A stretch of 12,674 nucleotides of DNA, taken from Ruminococcaceae bacterium UBA3451. GTDB lineage: Bacteria; Bacillota; Clostridia; Oscillospirales; Acutalibacteraceae. This document shows positions 6,245 to 12,674 of this stretch, piece by piece. Both the position numbers and the translations under genes were made by a program. Every line of letters begins with the position of its first letter. Within the stretch, counting starts at the first letter, position 1. The DNA is taken from assembly GCA_002378845.1 (NCBI GenBank), contig DFRY01000022.1, positions 21,968-34,641 of the forward strand, written 5' to 3'. Under the pieces are notes generated by a model. The model searched no databases. It was not told the DNA's origin and saw nothing but the letters and a program-made list of their open reading frames with translations.

Positions 6245-7125
6245 TTCGTTTTGCCGATTGGGGAATGCGCGGTGAACTGGAGCACATTTGGCGTGTTTGC
6301 TTTCAAGAACCGGCGCGGCCCGCAAAATATTTTTTAAATAACTATTTCCGCCCGGAAAACTGCCTGATTTATCAATTTGGCGGGAAAATCGCGGCGGTGG
6401 TTTATCTTCTGCCCGCGCAGGTGGCTGCGGGCGGAAAGCCAGTGCAGGCGCATTATATTTACGCGGCGGCTACTTTACCGGAATTCCGTTCCAAGGGTTA
6501 CATGGCCTCTCTTTTGGCCGGTGCCGCTCTGGTCGGTGCGAACCGGGGGGATCAGTTTTCCGTAGTTCTGCCGGCAACCGAAAGTCTTTATCCCCTTTAT
6601 GAAAAATCGGACTATATAAAATTTTATCAAACAAATACCGTTACGGTTTCACTCAGCCAGCTCTGTGATTTTGCAGAGTCGGGGCAGATTGGAAAAGCGT
6701 TGTTTACATTCGACCAGCTGAATTCTCTTCGCAATGCCCGGCTTTCCGGCCAGAACGGGTCGGTGCTCTGGAGCGCGGAGGCATTCGGCTTTGCGGTCGG
6801 TATGGGCGCCGTTTACGGGGACAAACTGGTTTGCTCCAGAACGGGAAACAGGGCGGCTTACGCTCTTTGCCGCAGGCTGGACGAAAACACCTGTAAAGTG
6901 CTGGAAGTCATGGCAGACGCAAAAACGCTTCCCGACCTTGCCGCAAATATCATTTCTTCCGTACCGGCGCAGTCGTACCAATTCCGGCTGCCGGTGGGCA
7001 GTACCCTTTTTCCGCAACAGGGGGAAAAGGCCGATTTCGGCATGATTAAGCCAATTGGCGGCGCGGTTCTGAATGTGGTTCATCCGGATTCCGGTGTGCC
7101 GTATCTTGGGCTGCCGCTGGATTAA
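6241..7125 (+). CDS. GNAT-family N-acetyltransferase
   Basis: A 294-residue protein whose N-terminal half is a GNAT domain. The acetyl-CoA-binding motif A is seen in IYAAATLPEFRSKGYMASLL (residues 73-92), where RSKGYM stands for the usual (Q/R)xxGx(G/A) with Met in the last place. The C-terminal half (about 130-294) gives no motif I recognise and may be a second acetyltransferase-like domain, as in Eis-type proteins. The start ATG overlaps the preceding TGA (ATGA) and AAGGAAG precedes it, so it is translationally coupled to the DUF2156 gene. The acetyl acceptor is unknown. The two genes together form a pair of GNAT-fold enzymes, which may act on one substrate. Confidence 0.82.
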   Translation: MIRFADWGMRGELEHIWRVCFQEPARPAKYFLNNYFRPENCLIYQFGGKIAAVVYLLPAQVAAGGKPVQAHYIYAAATLPEFRSKGYMASLLAGAALVGANRGDQFSVVLPATESLYPLYEKSDYIKFYQTNTVTVSLSQLCDFAESGQIGKALFTFDQLNSLRNARLSGQNGSVLWSAEAFGFAVGMGAVYGDKLVCSRTGNRAAYALCRRLDENTCKVLEVMADAKTLPDLAANIISSVPAQSYQFRLPVGSTLFPQQGEKADFGMIKPIGGAVLNVVHPDSGVPYLGLPLD

Positions 7126-7143
7126 TTTTATGGAGGTACCGAA

Positions 7144-7680
7144 ATGATTTATCTGTTTCTTGCACCCGGGTTTGAAGAAATTGAAGCACTCGCAACCGTG
7201 GATATTTTACGACGGGCAGGCTGCGAGCTTGCCACAGTCGGCGTAAGCGGACGCAAAGTGACCGGTTCCCATAATATTGAAGTAACGGCGGATTTGACGG
7301 AAAACGAGGTTTCGCTCGAAACGGCCGACATGGTCGTGCTGCCGGGCGGCCCGGGCACCAAAAATCTGGAACAGTCCGCGGTAATGCGTGAAACTGTGCG
7401 TTACTGTGCGGAAAAAGGAAAAATAATCGCGGCAATCTGCGCGGCTCCGTCCATTCTGGGCCACATGGGACTGCTGAAGGAACATACCGCAACCTGTTTC
7501 CCGGGTTACGAAAGCGAGCTGAACGCAAAGGAAGTGTCAACAGATTCCGTTTGTGTCAGCGGGAATATCATTACCGGGAAGGGCGCGGGCGTTGCAGTCG
7601 ACTTCGCGCTGAAAATTGTAGAGGTGCTTTACGGCGCCGAAAAATCAAATAAGCTTAGGAAGTCAATACAATGTATGTAA
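7144..7680 (+). CDS. DJ-1/PfpI family protein (YajL/ThiJ-like)
   Basis: This 178-residue cytoplasmic protein has the DJ-1 fold. The nucleophile elbow AAICAAPSILG carries the reactive Cys99, the GFEEIEA segment (9-15) supplies the conserved glutamate that contacts it, and VVLPGGPGT (64-72) is the family glycine loop. Members have been assigned roles in oxidative or carbonyl-stress protection; the deglycase activity is debated, so I keep the name general. TGGAGGT lies 8 nt before the ATG at 7144. The 3' end overlaps the next gene by 10 bp, showing co-translation with the folate enzyme. The overlap supports a housekeeping role but does not define a substrate. Confidence 0.9.
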   Translation: MIYLFLAPGFEEIEALATVDILRRAGCELATVGVSGRKVTGSHNIEVTADLTENEVSLETADMVVLPGGPGTKNLEQSAVMRETVRYCAEKGKIIAAICAAPSILGHMGLLKEHTATCFPGYESELNAKEVSTDSVCVSGNIITGKGAGVAVDFALKIVEVLYGAEKSNKLRKSIQCM

Positions 7681-8267
7681 AAAACATCAGGGAAGTAAAA
7701 AAGAATCTGCGCGCGCGCTACCGACAGTTCCGCGAACGGCTGGGGGCGGCGCAGAAGCTTGCGCTGGACTCCACCATTCAAAGCCGCCTTCTGGCGCTGA
7801 ACGAGTACGCCGGTGCGCAAACGATTTTCACATATGTAAGTAAGCCGATCGAAGTGGACACCATTTCGCTGATTGAAGCGGCGCTTGCCAATCACAAGCA
7901 GGTCGCCGTGCCGCGCTGTGTGCCCGATACCTATGACATGGAGTTTTATTACATTACCTCCCTCGATGATTTGGAAAAAGGCGCGTTCGGCGTTTTAGAG
8001 CCGATCACCGCGAAATGCCGCCTCGTCTCAAGGGACGAAATCGGGCTGTGTATTGTCCCAGGGCTCAGTTTTGACGCGCAGGGGTACCGCCTTGGTTACG
8101 GAAAAGGCTATTACGACCGTTTCCTCGCGGAATTTCACGGGGATACCGTCGGCATTTGTTATGCAGGCTGTGTGCAGTGGAACCTTCCCCACGGGTATTA
8201 TGACAAGCCGGTTGACATTCTGATTACGGAAAAATACATCCGAAGGATGGCGAACCAGCAGCATTAA
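7671..8267 (+). CDS. 5-formyltetrahydrofolate cyclo-ligase
   Basis: This 198-residue enzyme converts 5-formyl-THF, with ATP, to 5,10-methenyl-THF, returning stored or inhibitory folate to the one-carbon pool. The family signature is complete: a basic N-terminus KKNLRARYRQFRERL (10-24), GVLEP (107-111), PGLSFD (130-135) and the nucleotide/phosphate loop GYRLGYGKGYYDRFL (138-152). The length matches the family. AGGAAG precedes the ATG at 7671, which lies inside the end of the DJ-1 gene. Its presence in the same operon as thyX, which uses methylene-THF, gives a shared folate link. Confidence 0.93.
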   Translation: MYVKNIREVKKNLRARYRQFRERLGAAQKLALDSTIQSRLLALNEYAGAQTIFTYVSKPIEVDTISLIEAALANHKQVAVPRCVPDTYDMEFYYITSLDDLEKGAFGVLEPITAKCRLVSRDEIGLCIVPGLSFDAQGYRLGYGKGYYDRFLAEFHGDTVGICYAGCVQWNLPHGYYDKPVDILITEKYIRRMANQQH

Positions 8268-8297
8268 CGGTCGGCTGGACAAACAGGAGGACGGATT

Positions 8298-9617
8298 ATG
8301 AACGACGACAATCTTCAGAATAATACAAACCATCGCAAAAAGGTGGAAAATTTCCGGCTAAATATTACGGATGACGAATATGACGATGAGCCGGAGCTGT
8401 ATTCCGATCGCCGCGGTTCGGGTCTGCCCGGAGAAAAGGACGATGGAACGGTGATTCACAGTTACAGCGACCCCCGCGCGGCACAGAAAGCAAAGCTGTC
8501 GCAGGAAGAAGCAAAAGCCCGTGCCGAAAAAGCGCACCGTTGGCGCAATAAGGAAAAGGGCAGGAAAAACAAGCACTTTTTCCGTGCGGTATGGCTGATT
8601 ATGGTTCTGCTGATTTCCGCGCTGCTTTCTCAGTTTGCCATTACCGGCATAAACGACATGCTTGCAGTCGGCAGGGAAAAGGTTACCATAACGGTTGAAA
8701 TTCCGAAGAATGCCGACACTGCGCAAGTGGCGGATATTTTAAACGGCGACGGGATTATTCACGACGTGAATTTTTTCAGAATGTATTCCTGGCTGACTAA
8801 GGCGGACGGCCATTACGGCAACGGCAGTTATAAAATTGATACCAATATGGACTACGAAGCGATTATCAGCAACCTTCAGTCCAATTTAAACCGGGTGGAT
8901 ACGGTGAAAATAACGTTCCCCGAAGGAATTAATACGCTGGAAGTCGCAAATCTGTTTGAGAAAAACGGCGTCTGCACCGCAAAAGAAGTGCTTGACCTTG
9001 TAAATTCAAACAAGTTTGACGACAGCTTCCAAATGATTAAGGCCATTACCAATGCCAAGGACCGTTATTATAAACTTGAAGGTTACTTGTTCCCGGACAC
9101 GTACGAATTTTATAAAGATGAAGACCCGGAGCAGGCACTGCAAAAGCTGATCAGCAACTGCAATAAAAAACTTACGGTAGAAGTCCGGAATAAGGCAACG
9201 TCTGAAAAAATGACGCTGGACCAGGTTATGACGCTGGCTTCTATGATACAGGCCGAAGCGGCAAATAAAGAAGATATGTACGTGATTTCGTCTATCTTCC
9301 ATAACCGTCTTGCAAGCGGCGGGCAGGGCGACCTGCTGCGTTTGCGTTCAGACCCGACCACCTATTATCCTTACCGTACAAAGGCCGCGGTTCCGTCCAA
9401 TATTCGCGACACTTACAAGAGCAAATACGATACTTATACCGTTCAGGGCCTGCCCGCGGGGCCGATTTGCAACCCAGGTGACGATGCGATTGATGCGGCT
9501 CTGAATCCTGCCGATACGAACTACTATTATTTCTGTCATGACAAGAACGGAAAAGCATACTACGCCAAAACCAACGCCCAGCATGAAGCAAACCTGAAAA
9601 AGGCCGGGCTGAAATAA
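8298..9617 (+). CDS. mltG: Endolytic murein transglycosylase MltG (YceG-like)
   Basis: The 439-residue protein cleaves nascent glycan strands near the membrane and so ends peptidoglycan chain growth. It has a charged cytoplasmic N-terminus (1-95) of low complexity, one transmembrane helix (about 97-118), a LysM-like subdomain (about 130-175) and the YceG catalytic domain. The catalytic glutamate is Glu320 in MTLASMIQAEA, aligned with Glu218 of E. coli MltG. LRSDPTTYY (349-357) and the region around GLPAGPICNPG (384-394) are other hallmarks. AGGAGG lies 9-10 nt before the ATG at 8298. It follows the folate ligase by 30 bp and precedes the U32 gene by 21 bp. The extended cytoplasmic tail is common in Gram-positive members. 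Confidence 0.95.
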   Translation: MNDDNLQNNTNHRKKVENFRLNITDDEYDDEPELYSDRRGSGLPGEKDDGTVIHSYSDPRAAQKAKLSQEEAKARAEKAHRWRNKEKGRKNKHFFRAVWLIMVLLISALLSQFAITGINDMLAVGREKVTITVEIPKNADTAQVADILNGDGIIHDVNFFRMYSWLTKADGHYGNGSYKIDTNMDYEAIISNLQSNLNRVDTVKITFPEGINTLEVANLFEKNGVCTAKEVLDLVNSNKFDDSFQMIKAITNAKDRYYKLEGYLFPDTYEFYKDEDPEQALQKLISNCNKKLTVEVRNKATSEKMTLDQVMTLASMIQAEAANKEDMYVISSIFHNRLASGGQGDLLRLRSDPTTYYPYRTKAAVPSNIRDTYKSKYDTYTVQGLPAGPICNPGDDAIDAALNPADTNYYYFCHDKNGKAYYAKTNAQHEANLKKAGLK

Positions 9618-9638
9618 ACCAGCTTTGGAGGAGATCAA

Positions 9639-10853
9639 TTGACAACCAACCGCATGGAACTTCTTGCGCCGGCGGGCGACATGGAACGCCTGAACGCCGC
9701 AATCGATTTTGGGGCGGAAGCGGTTTACCTTGCCGGGCAGGAGTTCGGCATGAGAACCGCGTCGTCGAATTTCAGCATCGATGAGCTGAAACAGGCGGTG
9801 TCTGCCGCACACAGCAGGAATGTAAAAGTGTATTTGACCTGCAATACGATTCCGCATAACGACGAGCTTGACCGGCTGCCCGGTTTTTTACAGGCCGCGC
9901 AGGACGCGGGGGTGGACGCGTTTATCATAGCCGACTTCGGCGTAATGGCTATGGCGAAAAAATATGCCCCGAAAGTGGATATCCACATTTCCACACAAGC
10001 GGGAATCGCTAGTTATGCCTCTGCCAACGCGTTTTACGACATGGGTGCAGCGCGCGTTGTACTTGCCCGGGAACTGAACTTGGGCGAAATTGCGGAAATC
10101 CGCGCCAAAACACCGAAAGAACTGGAAATTGAAGCGTTTGTTCACGGCGCCATGTGCGTATCGTTTTCCGGCCGGTGCCTGCTTTCCAGTTACCTGACCG
10201 GCCGCGATGCCAACCGCGGCGACTGTGCGCAGCCCTGCCGTTGGCAATACGCTCTGATGGAGTCAAAGCGGCCGGGGCAGTACATGCCGATTTCGGAAGA
10301 CAAATCCGGTACTTATATTCTGAATTCCAGGGATATGTGTATGATTGAACATATTCCGGAACTGGCGCAGGCGGGGGTTTCCAGCCTGAAAATTGAAGGC
10401 CGGGCAAAATCGGCTTATTACGTTGCGGTAACGACCAACGCGTACCGCCAAGCGCTGGATGAATTTCGGAAAAACCCACAGGGGAAGGTTTCCCCCTGGG
10501 TTGTGGAAGAATTGAATAAAATCAGCCACCGCGAATACAGTACCGGGTTTTACTTTGGCACCGAGCCGGGGCAGGTGTACTCCAACGGCGGTTATGTGCG
10601 CGACTATGAAGTGATTGCGGTCTGCGAGGACTACCGTGACGGTGTTGCGGTGCTTTCCCAGCGGAACCGGTTCTTCCGGGGCGATACTGCGGATGTGCTG
10701 GAAGCGGGTCAGCAGCCCTTCCTTCTTCCGCTGAACGAAATTTACGACCGGGACTTCACTCCCATTGAAGCCGCACCGCACGCCATGATGACCGTGCTGG
10801 TGAAAACAGAACATCCTGTGGCAAAAGGCGCAATTCTTCGCAAAAAACGCTGA
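9639..10853 (+). CDS. U32 family protein, probable tRNA U34 hydroxylase subunit (TrhP/YrrO-like)
   Basis: A 404-residue U32 protein. The family signature is intact (EAFVHGAMCVSFSGRC, 165-180), and four cysteines (173, 180, 196, 200) form the conserved cluster likely to hold an iron-sulfur centre. The N-terminal barrel begins MELLAPAGD and the C-terminal U32 extension (from about 300) is present. Although named peptidases, the characterised members of this group, TrhP/YrrO, act in 5-hydroxyuridine formation at tRNA position 34. I chose the TTG start at 9639 because GGAGG (9627-9631) is 7 nt upstream, while the first ATG (9654) is 22 nt away. In Bacillus subtilis the yrrO homologue also lies just after mltG, separated by yrrM and yrrN, which are missing here. 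A strict protease role is the less likely alternative. Confidence 0.88.
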   Translation: MTTNRMELLAPAGDMERLNAAIDFGAEAVYLAGQEFGMRTASSNFSIDELKQAVSAAHSRNVKVYLTCNTIPHNDELDRLPGFLQAAQDAGVDAFIIADFGVMAMAKKYAPKVDIHISTQAGIASYASANAFYDMGAARVVLARELNLGEIAEIRAKTPKELEIEAFVHGAMCVSFSGRCLLSSYLTGRDANRGDCAQPCRWQYALMESKRPGQYMPISEDKSGTYILNSRDMCMIEHIPELAQAGVSSLKIEGRAKSAYYVAVTTNAYRQALDEFRKNPQGKVSPWVVEELNKISHREYSTGFYFGTEPGQVYSNGGYVRDYEVIAVCEDYRDGVAVLSQRNRFFRGDTADVLEAGQQPFLLPLNEIYDRDFTPIEAAPHAMMTVLVKTEHPVAKGAILRKKR

Positions 10854-10862
10854 ACAGTGATT

Positions 10863-10907
10863 AAAACCCCTTTGTATTGGAAACAATAGCCAATACGGAG
10901 GGGTTTT
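10863..10907 (+). terminator. Hairpin between the U32 and PBP genes: terminator-like and RBS-sequestering
   Basis: AAAACCCCTTTGTATTGG (10863-10880) pairs along all 18 positions (two T-G wobbles) with 10890-10907 around a 9-nt loop. The 3' arm ends in GGGGTTTTT, so the element resembles an intrinsic terminator for the operon. It also contains the whole Shine-Dalgarno sequence GGAGGGG (10897-10903) of the PBP gene, whose ATG begins two bases after the stem. It may reduce readthrough, mask the PBP start, or both. No promoter is visible between 10854 and the hairpin. Confidence 0.75.
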
Positions 10908-10908
10908 T

Positions 10909-12510
10909 ATGATGGGAAAAAGAACGACCGTTTTCTTCGGAATTTTCATGTTATGCATGTTTTTATCCATATTAAGCCTGTACAGCCTGTCCAACGGAAC
11001 GCAGCTTGCTCAAACCGCCGCCAGGCAGAGCAGCTTTAAACTGGTTGTGGCCAATACCCGCGGAACCATTTATGACTGCAACAAGGTTCCCCTGACGGGG
11101 GGCGACACCGAAGTGGTGGCGGCTGTGTCCCCCAGCGTAGAAGGCGCCGCCGCCCTCAGTAAGGTTCTGCCGGAAAAAACAATGGAAAATATTTATCCGT
11201 CTCTTACAGCGGGAAGGCCGTTTGTGTTAAAGCTGCCGAAAAGCGTGAATATCCCGGGGGTTAACCTGTTTCAGCTGCAAAATCGTTATTCCGACCATCA
11301 GCTTGCCGCGCATACCGTCGGTTACCTTGACGGCAGCGGAAAAGGTGCGTCCGGGATTGAAAAGGTTTTTAACGACCAGCTTACGCAGAATCAGGGGCAA
11401 ATTTCCATAACCTATAAAGTGGATGCTCTGAACCGCGCGCTGGGCGGTGAAAATACAAACATCAGCGATACGACGTACCTCCAAAACAAAGGCGTAGTAT
11501 TGACGATTGATAAAGATATTCAAGAAATTGCGGAACAGGCCGCGAAAAAATATGTGAAACAGGCCGCGGTGGTGGTCACGGAAGTGCCCACCTGTAAAAT
11601 CCGCGCCATGGTCAGTCTGCCCGATTTTTCACCCAACGACGTGGCTTCGGCGCTCAAAGAGGAAAATTCTCCGTTGGTGAACCGATGCCTTTCGGCTTAC
11701 AATGTAGGTTCGGTGTTTAAGCTGGTTTCAGCCTCCGCCGCGCTGGAATACGGAATTTCTCCCGATACAGAGTACACCTGCACCGGCGCTATTGATGTGG
11801 ACGGCGGTCTGTTCCACTGCTTTAATTCCGAAAGTCACGGCAAGGAAAATATGGGGCAGGCAATTGCACAGTCCTGCAATACGTATTTTGTAAATCTGAT
11901 GCAGCAGGTTCCGCAGTCCCAGTTTCTTTTAATGGCGCAGAACATGGGCTTTGGAAAGTCTTTTGAAATTGCACCGGGGTTTAATTCCTCCACGGGCAAC
12001 CTGCCCACACTGCAAAGCCTGAAAATTCCGCGTGCGCTGGCCAACTTTTCGTTCGGGCAGGGTGACCTGACCGCAACGCCGCTGCAGATTGCGGGTATGG
12101 TCAATGCGGTTGCCAGCAACGGATATTACACGCAGCCCTATCTTTATGAGGGCTTGGTGGATGAAAACCTGAACTTCACTTCCAAAGCGCCCGCACAAAA
12201 GCAAACGCAGATCATTACGGAAAGTACGGCAAAGTTATTGCAGCAATATATGAAGGACTCCATTGATGTGGGAACCAGCAAAAAGGGGAAACCCACCAAA
12301 GCGGAAGCGGGCGCGAAAACCGCAACCGCGCAGACCGGCCGGTTTGTCAACGGGGTGGAATCGGTGGAATCCTGGTTTTCCGGTTTCTACCCGTACGACA
12401 ACCCGAAGTATGTCATCACGGTCTTCGCCGAAGGCGGTACGGGCGGCGGCGCAACCTGCGGCCCGGTCTTTAAGGAAATTGCCGACGCAATCTACGATAA
12501 AATCAAGTAA
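10909..12510 (+). CDS. Class B penicillin-binding protein (peptidoglycan transpeptidase)
   Basis: This 533-residue protein cross-links peptidoglycan peptides outside the membrane. It has one N-terminal membrane anchor (about residues 7-28), a short N-terminal module with the RGTIYD motif typical of class B enzymes (51-56), and a transpeptidase domain. The serine motif is SVFK (Ser268, Lys271), the second is SCN (322-324), and FSFGQG (380-385) is characteristic. The third box reads KTAT (470-473) instead of KTGT. There are no PASTA repeats, and the length is at the short end for FtsI/PBP2/SpoVD-like proteins. GGAGGGG is 5-7 nt before ATG 10909; a second ATG follows at once. The ribosome site is buried in a hairpin. 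Which process it serves (division, elongation or sporulation) cannot be told, so I give no symbol. Confidence 0.92.
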   Translation: MMGKRTTVFFGIFMLCMFLSILSLYSLSNGTQLAQTAARQSSFKLVVANTRGTIYDCNKVPLTGGDTEVVAAVSPSVEGAAALSKVLPEKTMENIYPSLTAGRPFVLKLPKSVNIPGVNLFQLQNRYSDHQLAAHTVGYLDGSGKGASGIEKVFNDQLTQNQGQISITYKVDALNRALGGENTNISDTTYLQNKGVVLTIDKDIQEIAEQAAKKYVKQAAVVVTEVPTCKIRAMVSLPDFSPNDVASALKEENSPLVNRCLSAYNVGSVFKLVSASAALEYGISPDTEYTCTGAIDVDGGLFHCFNSESHGKENMGQAIAQSCNTYFVNLMQQVPQSQFLLMAQNMGFGKSFEIAPGFNSSTGNLPTLQSLKIPRALANFSFGQGDLTATPLQIAGMVNAVASNGYYTQPYLYEGLVDENLNFTSKAPAQKQTQIITESTAKLLQQYMKDSIDVGTSKKGKPTKAEAGAKTATAQTGRFVNGVESVESWFSGFYPYDNPKYVITVFAEGGTGGGATCGPVFKEIADAIYDKIK

Positions 12511-12524
12511 CACCGCAATTAAGA

Positions 12525-12553
12525 TTGACAAGTTTCGCATTTCAGTTTATAAT
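12525..12553 (+). promoter_or_regulatory. Perfect consensus sigma-A promoter before the T-box leader
   Basis: TTGACA (12525-12530) and TATAAT (12548-12553) are separated by exactly 17 bp, matching the consensus at all 12 positions. It begins 15 bp after the PBP stop codon, with no terminator between. Transcription should start near 12560. Such a strong constitutive promoter is normal when control is exerted later, by transcript attenuation. Confidence 0.9.
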
Positions 12554-12559
12554 CATGAG

Positions 12560-12674
12560 GAAATTAAATGTGCCCCTTTCGGGGCGTTTACAGGCGATAA
12601 AGGGTCGAATTGGGTCGTGCAGTGCAAAAGAGAGGAAATCCGCGGCTGAAAGGTTTCCGCCCCCGCCGTCACAA
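12560..12674 (+). promoter_or_regulatory. 5' part of a T-box riboswitch (Stem I), cut by the window end
   Basis: The transcript begins with a small hairpin GCCCC-TTTC-GGGGC (12572-12585). Further on, AGAGAG (12629-12634) leads into a stem GGAAATC (12634-12640) / GGTTTCC (12652-12658) whose loop reads CGCGGCTGAAA. An AGAGA bulge followed by a stem with a GGCTG-A loop matches the distal part of T-box Stem I, which senses uncharged tRNA. The 3' strand with the specifier codon, the T-box sequence and the terminator/antiterminator would lie beyond 12674, so the amino acid and the gene cannot be named. Downstream I would expect an aminoacyl-tRNA synthetase or an amino-acid biosynthesis or transport gene. 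Confidence 0.62.

Noticed and set aside
10475..10500. GC-rich hairpin inside the U32 gene (GGGGAA / TTCCCC)
   Set aside because: It lies in the coding sequence, its loop is only 3 nt and no T run follows, so it is not a plausible terminator.
12555..12674. Reading frame open from ATG at 12555 to the window end
   Set aside because: The ATG is only two bases after the -10 hexamer, so it lies upstream of the expected transcript start. The downstream sequence fits structured leader RNA better than protein.
12560..12674. RNase P RNA, tmRNA or ZTP riboswitch as the identity of the right-edge RNA
   Set aside because: GGAAATCC and GGGTCGTG segments superficially recall these RNAs, but the rest of their conserved cores is absent, while the AGAGAG plus GGCTG-A loop arrangement fits T-box Stem I.

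Overview
The window looks like ordinary chromosomal DNA from a Gram-positive anaerobe of class Clostridia, most likely the Oscillospiraceae/Ruminococcaceae side. This rests on strong AGGAGG-type ribosome binding sites, TTGACA/TATAAT promoters, a T-box leader at the right edge, flavin-dependent ThyX, and gene content and protein sequences typical of that group. I see no transposase, integrase, phage gene, CRISPR array, tRNA or rRNA. The genus is not decided by the sequence.

Left region (1-2093). A uracil/NCS2 permease gene (uraA) runs leftward, from a clear promoter at 1434-1462 to a perfect 14-bp-stem terminator at 24-56. Upstream of it, on the same strand, lies a short 37-codon reading frame with an ideal ribosome binding site. 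Its sequence resembles the N-terminus of a conserved clostridial protein family but stops abruptly, so it is probably a gene remnant. The rest, up to 2093, is AT-rich intergenic DNA holding an AT hairpin and the control region of the next operon.

Phosphate region (2094-3830). A Pit-type phosphate permease gene is followed by a DUF47/PhoU-like accessory gene. They form a two-gene operon closed by a strong intrinsic terminator. An 11-bp-periodic set of TTA-like elements between the promoter and the permease start is a weak PhoP-box candidate.

Long operon (3828-12510). A strong extended -10 promoter sits immediately after that terminator and drives tightly packed or overlapping rightward genes: thyX (dUMP to dTMP), a divergent thymidylate kinase (dTMP to dTDP), a DUF2156 protein, a GNAT acetyltransferase, a DJ-1/PfpI protein, 5-formyl-THF cyclo-ligase, mltG (endolytic murein transglycosylase) and a U32 protein of the tRNA U34 hydroxylation type. 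These cover dTTP synthesis, folate recycling, cell-wall synthesis and tRNA modification. A class B penicillin-binding protein follows, separated by an 18-bp hairpin that is terminator-like and also buries the PBP ribosome binding site.

Right edge (12511-12674). A perfect consensus promoter (TTGACA, 17 bp, TATAAT) precedes a structured leader that matches the 5' part of a T-box riboswitch. The regulated gene, probably an aminoacyl-tRNA synthetase or amino-acid gene, lies beyond the window.

No wholly new system is evident. The items most worth checking are the hairpin occluding the PBP start, the T-box, the truncated small gene, and the KTG-to-KTA change in the PBP.
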